NCBI GenBank assembly: GCA_009780695.1
Contig: WQZN01000002.1
Location: 124,001-188,000 of the forward strand
Length of the DNA stretch: 64,000 bases
From: Microbacteriaceae bacterium
Lineage (GTDB): Bacteria > Actinomycetota > Actinomycetes > Actinomycetales > Microbacteriaceae
Direction: 5' to 3'
The notes beneath the pieces are model-generated. The model saw only the letters and a list, made by a program, of their open reading frames with translations, made no database searches and was not told where the DNA came from. Shown here in pieces: positions 27,139 to 36,188 of the stretch (its first letter is position 1; each line of letters starts with the position of its first letter). The position numbers were made by a program, and so were the translations under genes.

Positions 27139-30100
27139 TCACTGCGCCCGGCGACGACGGCTCACGGCGATGAGCACGGCCCCTCCGCCGGCGAGCAGCA
27201 CTCCGGCCGCGAGCACGGCGAGCGACACGTCGGAGCCCGTCACCGCGAGGGGGCCCGGCGGCCGGATCGGCACGGGCGGCCCGATCGCGGCCGGCGGCTG
27301 GATCGGGTCGGCGCACGCGGTGGCCGAGGGGTCGGCCGCACGGGCGCTCGGCGCCACGACGCTCACGTCGGCCGTGTTCCGGAAGCCGCCGCCGACGCTG
27401 CAGCTCTGGTCGGCTGCGGTCGCGCCGGGCAGCACGGTCGCGTGCACCGTCACCGTGTAGTGCGTGGTCGCCTGGGCGCCGAGTGTCGAGCTCGCGACCA
27501 GGGTCGTCACGCTCACGCCGTTCCACGCCGGGTCGACGTCCTGTCCGGTCGCGGTCGCGGAGTCGATGCGGATGCCGGCGCCGAAGCCGAGCCGGTCGGC
27601 GAGCGTGAACACGGCCGCCCGCACGCTGTCGGTGTTGGTCACCGCGATGTCGTAGACCACGGTCGAGCTCAGGTCGGCGTTCAGGGTGTTCGACGTGACC
27701 CGCTTGACGATGCCGAGACCGGGCGCCGGTGCGGTGTTGGTGAAGGTGCACGTCACGGCGCTCGTGCCTGCGGCCACGGTGAACGCGCCGGCACGTCCGC
27801 CGGCCGCGGCCGTCAGGCCCGGCTGGTCGCAGGCGAGGTGCGACGTGTAGTCGCCGGTGTTGCTGTGGCCGCCGCCCGGCACGGCCTCGCCCAGCTGCAG
27901 CGTCTCGCCGGCCGTGATCGGGATCACGACCTTGTCGCTCGAGATGCCGCCCCCGCTGCCCGGCACGGTCGCGGTCGTCGTGCCGTCGGCGAGCAGGCCG
28001 TGCGCGGTGAGGTCCGCGGCGTCACCGGGGAAGCCGTTCACCCAGTTCTTCTGCAGCGTCAGCACGCCGGTGGCCGAGCGGGTGTTCGTCACGGTGCACG
28101 CGACGTCGGCGGGGGAGGCGCCCACCACCAGCGTGCCCGCCTGGCCGCCCGCCCCCGCGGTGAAGCCCGCGGTCGGGGTGCACGCGATGCCCGAGGTGTA
28201 GGCGCCGGTGTTGCCGGCCGACAGCTGCTCGCCCAGGTCGACGGTCTCGCCCGAGAAGATCGTGGCGGCCGCGACGTGGGTCGTGTCGGTCTCGGTGCCG
28301 GCCGCGCCGGTGGCGGTCGAGACGGCGGTGCCGCTCGTGCCGGGGTCGCTGCCGCTGACCGACAGCGTGGTCTGATCGCCGGCCGCGCCGTCGTGCCACG
28401 CCTTGCGCAGGGTGAGTGTCGCCGAGGTGCGGGTGTTCGTGAAGGTGCAGATCTCGGTGTGCGGCGCGATCGGCACGGTGAAGCTGCCCGTCGTCGTGCC
28501 GGTCGTGCCGTTCGAGCACGCCAGGGACGAGGCGTAAGTGCCGGTGTTGGCGTGCCCGCCCGGTGCGGCATCCTCACTCACCTCGACGTGTTCGCCCGAG
28601 TAGATCGTGGTCGTCACGGACGTGTTCGACACACCCGTCCCGTTGCCGGGAACCGTCGCGGTCGTGCCGCTGTCGGTCGACGGCACGCTGCCGGTCACGG
28701 CGAGTCCGACCTCGTCGCCGGCGGCGCCGTTGACCCACTGCTTGAGCACGGCGAGGCTCGCCGAGGTGCGCGTGTTGGTGAAGGTGCAGACCACGGGCTG
28801 GGGCGGGTTCGGCACCATGAACCGGCCGCTCGTGCCGGTCGCCGTGGCGACGGTCGTGCTGCCGCTCACGCAGCTCAGCGCCGAGGAGTACCCGCCCGTG
28901 TTGCCCGTGCCGAGCAGCTCGCCCAGCGTGACGATCTCGCCGGAGAAGACGCGCGCGCCGGCCACGTTCGTCGTGTCGGCCTCGAGGCCGGTGGCCCCGG
29001 TGGCGGTGGATGTCGCAGCACCCGTGGTGGCGGGGTCGGTGCCGGTGATCGACAGCGCGGCCGTGTCGTCGGCGGCGCCGTTGTCCCAGGTCTTCCTCAA
29101 CTGCACCGTCGCCTCGGTGCGGGTGTTGGTGAAGGTGCAGGTCACGTCGGCGGGGGTCGCAGGCACGGTGAATCCGCCGCTCGTGCCGTTCGCCGTCGCG
29201 ACGGTCGTGCCGCCCGAGACGCAGCTCAGCTCGGAGGCGTAGCTGCCCACGTTCGTCGCGCCGAGGCCCTCGGCGACCGTGACGGTGCCGCCGGAGAAGA
29301 TGGTCGCCGCCGCCGTGTGGGCGCCGTCGAGCTGGGTGCCCGCCGCGCCGCTCGCCGTCGAGGTGTTGCCTCCGGCGGTTCCGGCGTCGGTGCCCGTGAT
29401 CGAGAGGTCGGCCAGGTCGCCCGCGGCGCCGTCGACCCATGCCTTCTGCAGCGTGAGGCGGGCGGAGGTGCGCGTGTTGGTGAAGGTGCAGACGGTGGTC
29501 GCCGCGCCGGAGGCAGGCACCTCGAACGTGCCGCTGCGCCCGTCGGCGGCGGCTGTCAGACCGCTCTGATCGCAACTGAGGGCGGACGTGTAGGTCCCGG
29601 TGTCGCCGGTCGGCAGCACCTCGCCGAGGTCGATGCTCTGCCCGGCGTCCACCGGCACGACGACGGTCGCGGCCGAGAGCCCGCTGCCGCCTCCGGGCAC
29701 GGTGGCGGCAGCGGCGCCGTCCTGGTTGCCGCCGGTGGCGGTGAGGTTCGCCGTGTCGCCGAGCGCGCCGTTCGTCCAGCTCTTCTGCACGACCAGCAGC
29801 GCGGTCGTGGCCCGCGTGTTGATGACGGTGCAGGTGACGTCGACGGGGGCGGCGCCGAGGGTGAGCGTGCCGCCCCGGCCGCCCGCGCCGGCGGTGAAGC
29901 CGTCGCCGGGCGTGCAGCTGATCGACGAGGTGTAGGCGCCCGTGTTGCCGGCGGGCAGGGTCTCGCCGAGGTTGACGGTGCCGCCCGAGTAGATCGTCGC
30001 CGTCGCCGCGTGACCGCTGTCGGTCTGGTCCGCCGCTCCGGTGGCGATCGAGGTCGCCGAGCCGGTCGTGCCGGCGTCGCTGCCGCTGATGCTCAGGTCG

Positions 30101-33100
30101 GCCTGATCGCCGGCCTGGGCGCCACGCCACTCCTTGATCAGGGTCACGGTCGCCGAGGTGCGGGTGTTGGTGGCGATGCAGCTGACTGCGACGGGCGGGG
30201 TCGGAATGGTGACGGTGATGCTCGTGCCCGGCGTGCTCGCCCCGGTGTTGCAGGTGATCCCCGAGGTGTACGTGCCGGTGTCGCTTGAGCCGAGGGTCTC
30301 GGTGAACGTGACGCTCTCGCCGGCGTAGATCGGCGCGGCGGCGCGGCTGCGCGTGTCGAGGTCGGGCCCGACGGTGCCCGCCGCGGTCGAGACCCGGGTC
30401 GCGCCGGCGCCCTGCGCCGTCGCCGGGTCGGATCCGCTGATGGCCAGCGTGGCCGTGTCGCCGGCGGCGCCGTCGACCCAGCGCTTCTCGAACACGGCCT
30501 GGGCCTGGCTGCGGGTGTTCGTCACCGTGCAGCTGACGGCGGGCGGCTCGGACCCGGCCGGCTGGGACCCCACGACCAGGGTGCCGCCCTGGCCGTCGGC
30601 GTCGGCCGTGAAGCCGGCGGCGGGTGTGCAGCTGATCGCCGCGAGATAGCTGGCGAGGTTGTTGACGTCGAGCTGCTCGCCGAGCGTCACGGTCTCGCCG
30701 ACGAAGACGGTGGCGGTGGCGGTCTGCGGGGAGGCTCCGGTGCCGCTCGCGGGGGCGGTGGCGGTCGCCGAGCCGGATGTCGCGGCATCCGTGCCCGAGA
30801 TCGACAGCGCGGTCTGGTCGCCGCCGACCGCGTTGACCCACGCCTTGTTCAGCGTGAGGGTGGCGTGCTTGCGCGTGTTGGTGAAGGTGCAGACGATGGG
30901 CGTCGGCGGCGTGCCGGGCACGACGAACGAGCCGCCCGTCACGCTCACCCCGTTGTCGCACGCGAGCGTCGTGTCGTAGTTGTCGGCGTTGCCCACGAGG
31001 TACTGCTCGGCGAGGGTGACGGTCTCACCGGAGAACACGGCGAGGGTCGCGTTCGTCGTCGTGTTCGGCGCGGTGCTCGACCCCACGGCGGAGCGGCCGC
31101 CGTCGCCGATCGTGAGCGACACGTGGTCGCCCGTGATCGGGTTGACCCAGCTCTTGGTCAGCTCGACCGCGGTCGTGGTGCGGGTGTTGGTGAAGGTGCA
31201 GATCGTGGGGCCGGGCGCGGCGGGGATGACGAGCGCGCCGGATGTCCCGCCGGTGGTCCCGTCGGTGCAGGCGAGGGCGGACGTGTACGTGCCGAAGTTG
31301 CTCCCACCCGTCGGCGGCAGGCTCTCGCTGACGGCGACGTGCTCGCCCGAGAAGATCGTCGTGATCACGACCTGGCTCGACACCCCGGTGCCCCCTGCGG
31401 GCACCGTCGCGGTGGCGCCCTGCGCGGATGTCGGGTCGGTGGTCCGGGCGGCGAGTCCGGCCTCGTCGCCGGCCGCGCCGTTCACCCAGCGCTTGAGCAC
31501 GGCGAGGGCGGCCGAGGTGCGCGTGTTGGTGATGGTGCAGGTCACGGGGGTGGGCGTCGACGACACGGTGAAGCTTCCGCTCGTGCCGTCGGCGGACGTG
31601 CCGTTGTCGCAGCTCAGCGCCGAGGTGTAGCTGCCGGTGTTCCCCGTGCCGAGCGTCTCGCCGACGGTGACGGTCTCGCCGGAGAACACCGTGGCGGTGG
31701 CGCGATGGGCGGTGTCCGTCTCGGTGCCGGCGGCACCGCTGGCGGTGGACCGGTCGGAGGCGGCGGTGCCGGGGTCGCTGCCGCTGACCGCGAGGTCGGC
31801 GGTGTCGCCCGTCGCGCCGTTCACCCAGGCCTTCTGCAGGGTCACCGTCGACGAGGTGCGGGTATTGGTGAAGGTGCACACGACGTCGACCGGCGGCGTC
31901 GGCACCGTGAACCCGCCGGCGGTGCCCGTGGCGGTGGTGCCGTTGTCGCAGCTGAGCGTCGAGGTGTAGCGTCCGACGTTCCGCGTGCCGAGCGCCTCGC
32001 TGAGGGTCACGGTGCCGCCGGAGAAGATCGTGGCGGTGGCCGTGTTCGCAGCGGTCTGGGCGCCGGTGGCGCCGGTGGCGGTCGCCGTGGCCGCACCCGC
32101 CGTCCCGGCGTCGCTGCCGCCGACCGCGAGGTCGGCGGTGTCGTTCGCGGCGCCGTTCACCCAGACCTTCCGCAGCGTCACGTGCGCCGAGGTGCGGGTG
32201 TTGGTGAAGGTGCACACGATCGTGCCCGAGGTCGCGGTCACCGCATAGCTGCCGCTGCGGCCGTCGGCGCCGGTGGCGATGAGTCCCGGCTGGTCGCACG
32301 CGAGCGAGGAGGTGTACGTGCCCGTGTTGCCGGTGCCCGCGATCTCGGTGAGGTCGAGTGTCTGGCCGGCGTCGACGGGGACGACGACCGTGTCGGGCGA
32401 CAGGCCCGTGCCGCTCGCGGGCACGTTCGCGGTGGCCGTGCCGTTGCTCGTGCCGCCCGTCACCGAGAGGTCGGCGGTGTCGCCGGACGCCCCGTTGCTC
32501 CACCTCTTCTGCAGCACGAACAGCGCGCTCGAGGCGCGCGTGTTGACGACGGTGCAGGTGATGTCGACGGGGGCGGCCCCGATGTTCAGGGTGCCGCCCT
32601 GGCCGCCCGCGCCGGCCGTGAAGCCCGTTCCGGGCGTGCAGCTGATCGACGAGGTGTACGAGCCGGTGTTGCCGGCCGACAGGGTCTCGCCCAGGTCGAC
32701 CGTGCCGCCCGAGTAGACGGTCGCGGTGGCCCGATGCGTCGTGTCGGTCTCGCTGCCCGCGGCGCCGGTGGCCGTCGAGGTGGCCGAGCCGGTCGTGCCG
32801 GCGTCGCTGCCGCTGATGCTCAGGTCGGCCTGGTCGCCTGCGGCGGCGCCCACCCAGGTCTTCTGCAGCGTCACCGTGGCGGACGTCCGCGTGTTGGTCA
32901 CGATGCAGCGCACCAGGGTCGGCGTCGCCGGAACCGTGAAGGTGGCCGTCGTGCCGTTCGCGCTCACCCCGTTGTCGCAGGAGAAGTGCGAGGCATAGGC
33001 GCCGGTGTTCCCTCTGGCGAGCGTCTCGGAGAGGTCGATCGTCTCGCCGGCGAAGATCGGGGCGGATGCCAGGTCGCGGGTGTCCGGGTCGGGCCCGGGC

Positions 33101-35022
33101 GACCCGAGCGAGGTCGACACCTGCGTCGAGTTCGGCCCCTGTGCGGTCGCCGGGTTGCTGCCCCCGATCGAGAGGGTGCTGCGGTCGCCGGCCGCGCCGT
33201 CGACCCAGGTCTTCTGCAGCACGACGCTCGCCTGGCGGCGTGCGTTGACGAAGGTGCAGGTGATCACGGTGCCGGCGGGCAGCGCGGTCGGCACGGTCGC
33301 CGAGCCCGCCGTGCTGTCGCCCGGTGTCGGTGTCACGCCGTTGTCGCACGAGAGCGTCGTGGCGTAGTCGGCCGCGCTGCCCGTCGTGAACGTCTCGCCC
33401 AGGTGCACGGTGTCGCCGGCGAGCACGCCCAGGGTCGCGTTCGTCGTCGTCGCGGGCGCGGTGCTCGAGCCGCTCGCCGTCGCGGTGCCGTCGCCGATCG
33501 TCAGGTCGACGTGGTCGCCCGCAGCGGCGTTGACCCACGTCTTGGTGAGCACGAGCGAATACGCAGCGGTGTTGGTGAAGGTGCAGACGACGTTCGCGCC
33601 CTGCGGCACGCTCACCGTGTCGCCGGTCAGCGAGCCGCCCGTACAGCTCAACGCGGTCTGCCGATGGTCGGCGGGGCCGCTCTCGGTCAGCGTGTAGCTG
33701 CCGGGGATGACGCGCACGCCGGTGACCGGGGCGGACCCCGTCGGCCCCGTGACCCCCGTGGTCGGCCCGTCGGCACTGAGCGTCCACTGCACGGGCAGCG
33801 CGGTGCCCCCGACCACGGTCTTCACCAGGGTGAGGCGGGTGCAGGTCACGACGTTCGTGAGCTGGAAGGTGTTGAGGCCGGGGCTCAGGGCATGGGCGCC
33901 GGCATCCCCGGCTGCGACGTTCGTGCACCCCGTTGGCACGGTGACGGACTCGCCGATCGTGACCGACTGGCCTGCCTCATAGGGGTTGCCGTCGGAGCGG
34001 TTCGGGTAGGTGACCCCGAAGCCCGGGGTGGGCTGGCCGGTCAGGCTCAGGTCGGCGCCGAACCCGGGCGGCTGGGATCCGTTGGGGTAGGTGGTGCCGT
34101 CGATGGTCCAGCTCTTGTTCACCAGCACCGACGCGCAGGTGCTGGGCACCCCGAGGCTCACCGGCGACACCCAGTCCTGCAGGGCGGGGTTCGGCGCGTT
34201 GAGATTGGCCACCGAACGCAGGTTCATCGTGCCGAACGCGCCGCTGCACGAGCCGGTCGGGAACAGCGCGCTGAGGTCGATCCCGACCTCGGCGAACTCG
34301 CCGGCGGGAACGGATGTGCCCGAGAGGTTCGTCACTCCGGCGGGGTTCACGGCCCCCGCGAACACGGTGCTCCCTGCAGACAGCGTCTGCCAGGTGCCGG
34401 AGTTCGCGCCGCTCGACACCCAGGTCGCCGCACCGCCGAGCGCGAGCGTCGTGTTGCCGTTCTGGGTGAAGAGCAGGCGCAGGTCGCCGGTCGTGCGATC
34501 GGGCACGGGGCCGAAGCGGTTCGGCTTCTGGTTGAGCTCGACGAAGAAGCCGGCGGACCCGGTGACGGCGCCGCGTTCCCAGCCGAAATAGGCGTAGACC
34601 TGGTCGCCGACCACGTGTGAATAGGCATAGACGTTGCTGACGTCCGCGTTGGACGAAGCGGTCCCCGTGCCCTGGGTCTGCGCCTGGGTCCACGGCCAGC
34701 CGAGCTCGGCGGCGCCCTGCGTCCACTGGGTGTTGTCGGCCAGGCCGTCGTTGCCGACGGGCTGCCCGCCGACCGTCGACCAGTCGTCGTCGCCGTTCGC
34801 GTTGTTGCAGAAGTTGCCGTCGAGCTCGAAGCCGCCCATGACGGTCGAGTTCGTCGCCTGCGGTTGCGAACAGTCGGCGGCGGCCGCCTGTGCCGGCGCT
34901 GCGGTCGTCACCGCGAGCAGCCCGCTCGCGCCGATCGCGACGGCGGCCAGGGTGGCGAGCACGGCGCGTGAGACGGTCCGCACGGAGCCCCGACGCCGCT
35001 GACCACCCCGAGTCGATGTCAC
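27139..35022 (-). CDS. giant secreted repeat protein with LAVTG sorting signal (2,627 residues)
   Basis: A cell-surface protein of unknown function. The N-terminal signal peptide has RRR and a hydrophobic core, with a probable cut near residue 47 (PAQAAAA). A globular region of about 300 residues follows (for instance YFGWERGAVTGSAGFFVE, PDRTTGDLRLLFTQNG). SpaA-like segments come next, then 17 tandem beta-rich units of about 115 residues (about 485-2430), each starting like TWVNGAAGD and ending CTFTNTRTS. A final domain of about 110 residues precedes a Pro-rich spacer, LAVTG near residue 2593, a membrane helix and the basic tail RRRRAQ. LAxTG is the class E sortase motif, so the protein is probably joined to peptidoglycan. 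Adhesion is inferred from architecture. It starts at GTG 35022 without a clear Shine-Dalgarno. Confidence 0.85.
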   Translation of the reverse strand: MTSTRGGQRRRGSVRTVSRAVLATLAAVAIGASGLLAVTTAAPAQAAAADCSQPQATNSTVMGGFELDGNFCNNANGDDDWSTVGGQPVGNDGLADNTQWTQGAAELGWPWTQAQTQGTGTASSNADVSNVYAYSHVVGDQVYAYFGWERGAVTGSAGFFVELNQKPNRFGPVPDRTTGDLRLLFTQNGNTTLALGGAATWVSSGANSGTWQTLSAGSTVFAGAVNPAGVTNLSGTSVPAGEFAEVGIDLSALFPTGSCSGAFGTMNLRSVANLNAPNPALQDWVSPVSLGVPSTCASVLVNKSWTIDGTTYPNGSQPPGFGADLSLTGQPTPGFGVTYPNRSDGNPYEAGQSVTIGESVTVPTGCTNVAAGDAGAHALSPGLNTFQLTNVVTCTRLTLVKTVVGGTALPVQWTLSADGPTTGVTGPTGSAPVTGVRVIPGSYTLTESGPADHRQTALSCTGGSLTGDTVSVPQGANVVCTFTNTAAYSLVLTKTWVNAAAGDHVDLTIGDGTATASGSSTAPATTTNATLGVLAGDTVHLGETFTTGSAADYATTLSCDNGVTPTPGDSTAGSATVPTALPAGTVITCTFVNARRQASVVLQKTWVDGAAGDRSTLSIGGSNPATAQGPNSTQVSTSLGSPGPDPDTRDLASAPIFAGETIDLSETLARGNTGAYASHFSCDNGVSANGTTATFTVPATPTLVRCIVTNTRTSATVTLQKTWVGAAAGDQADLSISGSDAGTTGSATSTATGAAGSETDTTHRATATVYSGGTVDLGETLSAGNTGSYTSSISCTPGTGFTAGAGGQGGTLNIGAAPVDITCTVVNTRASSALFVLQKRWSNGASGDTADLSVTGGTSNGTATANVPASGTGLSPDTVVVPVDAGQTLDLTEIAGTGNTGTYTSSLACDQPGLIATGADGRSGSYAVTATSGTIVCTFTNTRTSAHVTLRKVWVNGAANDTADLAVGGSDAGTAGAATATATGATGAQTAANTATATIFSGGTVTLSEALGTRNVGRYTSTLSCDNGTTATGTAGGFTVPTPPVDVVCTFTNTRTSSTVTLQKAWVNGATGDTADLAVSGSDPGTAASDRSTASGAAGTETDTAHRATATVFSGETVTVGETLGTGNTGSYTSALSCDNGTSADGTSGSFTVSSTPTPVTCTITNTRTSAALAVLKRWVNGAAGDEAGLAARTTDPTSAQGATATVPAGGTGVSSQVVITTIFSGEHVAVSESLPPTGGSNFGTYTSALACTDGTTGGTSGALVIPAAPGPTICTFTNTRTTTAVELTKSWVNPITGDHVSLTIGDGGRSAVGSSTAPNTTTNATLAVFSGETVTLAEQYLVGNADNYDTTLACDNGVSVTGGSFVVPGTPPTPIVCTFTNTRKHATLTLNKAWVNAVGGDQTALSISGTDAATSGSATATAPASGTGASPQTATATVFVGETVTLGEQLDVNNLASYLAAISCTPAAGFTADADGQGGTLVVGSQPAGSEPPAVSCTVTNTRSQAQAVFEKRWVDGAAGDTATLAISGSDPATAQGAGATRVSTAAGTVGPDLDTRSRAAAPIYAGESVTFTETLGSSDTGTYTSGITCNTGASTPGTSITVTIPTPPVAVSCIATNTRTSATVTLIKEWRGAQAGDQADLSISGSDAGTTGSATSIATGAADQTDSGHAATATIYSGGTVNLGETLPAGNTGAYTSSISCTPGDGFTAGAGGRGGTLTLGAAPVDVTCTVINTRATTALLVVQKSWTNGALGDTANLTATGGNQDGAAAATVPGGGSGLSAATVVVPVDAGQSIDLGEVLPTGDTGTYTSALSCDQSGLTAAADGRSGTFEVPASGAATTVCTFTNTRTSARLTLQKAWVDGAAGDLADLSITGTDAGTAGGNTSTASGAAGTQLDGAHTAAATIFSGGTVTVAEGLGATNVGSYASELSCVSGGTTVATANGTSGGFTVPATPADVTCTFTNTRTEATVQLRKTWDNGAADDTAALSITGTDPATTGAATSTATGATGLEADTTNVAGARVFSGEIVTLGELLGTGNTGGYSSALSCVSGSTTVATATGTSGRFMVPNPPQPVVCTFTNTRTSASLAVLKQWVNGAAGDEVGLAVTGSVPSTDSGTTATVPGNGTGVSNTSVTTTIYSGEHVEVSEDAAPGGHANTGTYASSLACSNGTTGTTTGSFTVPIAPHTEICTFTNTRTSATLTLRKAWHDGAAGDQTTLSVSGSDPGTSGTAVSTATGAAGTETDTTHVAAATIFSGETVDLGEQLSAGNTGAYTSGIACTPTAGFTAGAGGQAGTLVVGASPADVACTVTNTRSATGVLTLQKNWVNGFPGDAADLTAHGLLADGTTTATVPGSGGGISSDKVVIPITAGETLQLGEAVPGGGHSNTGDYTSHLACDQPGLTAAAGGRAGAFTVAAGTSAVTCTFTNTAPAPGLGIVKRVTSNTLNADLSSTVVYDIAVTNTDSVRAAVFTLADRLGFGAGIRIDSATATGQDVDPAWNGVSVTTLVASSTLGAQATTHYTVTVHATVLPGATAADQSCSVGGGFRNTADVSVVAPSARAADPSATACADPIQPPAAIGPPVPIRPPGPLAVTGSDVSLAVLAAGVLLAGGGAVLIAVSRRRRAQ
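27735..33570 (-). repeat. 17 tandem units of about 345 bp inside the giant surface-protein gene
   Basis: Each unit encodes one domain of about 115 residues. The W-V-x-G-A-x-G-D landmark recurs near 33540, 33210, 32850, 32500, 32150, 31830, 31480, 31145, 30835, 30475, 30125, 29780, 29440, 29090, 28735, 28395 and 28035. Units 2-7 resemble units 10-15 in the same order at a constant offset of about 2.73 kb, so a six-unit block was duplicated as a whole. Unit 1 resembles unit 8, and units 16-17 resemble the 3-4 and 11-12 pairs. Confidence 0.85.
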
Positions 35023-35104
35023 AAGCTCTACTTCAGTGCTCAGGGGGTGCGCACGTCAACGTTTTGTTGCAGGAGGAGATCGGCGACCGGAGCGAAGCAG
35101 ATAG

Positions 35105-35141
35105 AAAAAGCCCCGGTCAGAATTGCTTCTGACCGGGGCTT
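35105..35141 (-). terminator. rho-independent terminator of the tRNA-fMet gene
   Basis: A perfect 15-bp stem AAGCCCCGGTCAGAA / TTCTGACCGGGGCTT with a 4-nt loop. On the minus strand it is followed by a T-run (plus-strand AAAAA at 35105-35109). It sits 2 nt past the tRNA 3' end. Confidence 0.92.
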
Positions 35142-35143
35142 AT

Positions 35144-35220
35144 TGGTTGCGGGGGCAGGATTTGAACCTACGACCTCTGGGTTATGAGCCCAGCGAGCTA
35201 CCGAGCTGCTCCACCCCGCG
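35144..35220 (-). tRNA. initiator tRNA-fMet (anticodon CAT)
   Basis: A 77-nt cloverleaf with encoded 3' CCA. Acceptor arm CGCGGGG faces CCCCGCA, leaving the C1:A72 mismatch that marks initiator tRNAs. The anticodon CAT lies at 35184-35186 in the loop CTCATAA, above a G-C-rich stem. A strong terminator follows immediately. Confidence 0.96.
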
Positions 35221-35290
35221 GCACAAGAGACAACACTAGCACGGCACTCGGCATCTGACGAATCGAGGGCGGAGTGCGTACGCTCGGAGC

Positions 35291-36103
35291 GTGACAGAGC
35301 CGCTCATCGTCGCGGTCGCGCAGTTCGCGCCGACGGCCGACACGGAAGCCAATCTCGACACGATCCGCGACCTCGCCGAGGCTGCGGTCGCGCGCGGCGC
35401 GGGCCTCGTGCTCTTCCCCGAATACGCGTCCTTCTTCGTGAACCCAGTCGGCGCCGCGTTCCTCGAGGCCGCAGAGCCGCTCGACGGGGCGTTCGTGGTC
35501 GCACTGCGCGGTCTCGCCGATCGTCTCGGTGCGACGATCGTCGCTGGCATGGCCGAGCTGGCGGGGGAGCCGGGCCGGTTCTTCAACACCGTCGTGGCGG
35601 TCGCCCCGGACCGCGGTCTGGTCGCGAGCTACCGCAAGCAGCACCTCTACGACGCGTTCGGCGCGCGCGAGTCCGAGTGGGTCGCGCCGGGCGCCCTCGA
35701 CGAGCCGCAGACCTTCACGGCCAGCGGCGTGACCGTCGGTCTGCAGACCTGCTACGACCTGCGATTCCCCGAGGTGACGCGGCGCATCGTCGACGCGGGG
35801 GCGGAGCTCGTGCTCGTGCCCGCCGAGTGGGTGCACGGCAACCTCAAGGTGCACCACTGGCGCACGCTCGTCATCGCGCGCGCGATCGAGAACACCGTCT
35901 ATGTCGCGGCGGCCGATCAGACGCCGCCGATCGGCGTGGGCACCTCGCTCGTCGTCGACCCGATGGGTGTCGTGCTCGCCGAGTTGGCGGAGACGGCGGA
36001 TGTCGGTGTCGCCGAGGTCGCGGCATCCCGCGTCCACGACGTCCGTGCGACCAACCCGTCCCTCGCGCTGCGCCGCTTCCGCGTCATCCCCTCGACCGAG
36101 TAG
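35291..36103 (+). CDS. carbon-nitrogen hydrolase (Nit/omega-amidase-like)
   Basis: A 270-residue nitrilase-superfamily amidase. The Glu-Lys-Cys triad is visible: Glu in LFPEYAS (about residue 43), Lys in SYRKQHLYDAFG (about 116), Cys in LQTCYDLRFPE (about 151). The pattern is that of Nit1/Nit2-type enzymes, which hydrolyse 2-oxoamides or deaminated glutathione. The GTG lies 6 nt after TACGCT, so the transcript is probably leaderless. It converges on an aminotransferase gene, a pairing that fits a transaminase-amidase pathway. The exact substrate is not given by sequence. Confidence 0.85.
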   Translation: MTEPLIVAVAQFAPTADTEANLDTIRDLAEAAVARGAGLVLFPEYASFFVNPVGAAFLEAAEPLDGAFVVALRGLADRLGATIVAGMAELAGEPGRFFNTVVAVAPDRGLVASYRKQHLYDAFGARESEWVAPGALDEPQTFTASGVTVGLQTCYDLRFPEVTRRIVDAGAELVLVPAEWVHGNLKVHHWRTLVIARAIENTVYVAAADQTPPIGVGTSLVVDPMGVVLAELAETADVGVAEVAASRVHDVRATNPSLALRRFRVIPSTE

Positions 36104-36181
36104 CAGCCGAGCGCCAGCGACGCTGCGTCGTTCCGCTGGTCGAGTAGCAGCCGAGCGCCGGCGAGGCCGCGTATCGAGACC
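36098..36181. repeat. REP-like intergenic element with a partial second copy
   Basis: A 23-bp sequence beginning GAGTAGCAGCCGAGCGCC occurs twice, at 36098-36120 and 36142-36164, differing at one base. The first copy supplies the stop codon of the amidase gene. The second sits inside a larger element, 36138-36181, whose ends GGTCGAGTA and TATCGAGACC form an imperfect inverted repeat. It lies in the 85-bp gap between two convergent genes and may act as their shared terminator. Similar elements are, from memory, common between genes in Microbacteriaceae. Confidence 0.55.
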
Positions 36182-36188
36182 CCTCGCC

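Noticed and set aside
27735..33570. Regularly spaced repeats considered as a CRISPR array or satellite.
   Set aside because: The period is about 345 bp, the frame is fully coding and the units encode homologous domains.
27442..34620. Very long open frames (948 and 1,251 codons) on the plus strand opposite the giant surface-protein gene.
   Set aside because: They mirror the repeat gene: high GC keeps antisense frames open, and the translations are Arg/Gly/Ala-rich without any recognisable domain, start signal or promoter.
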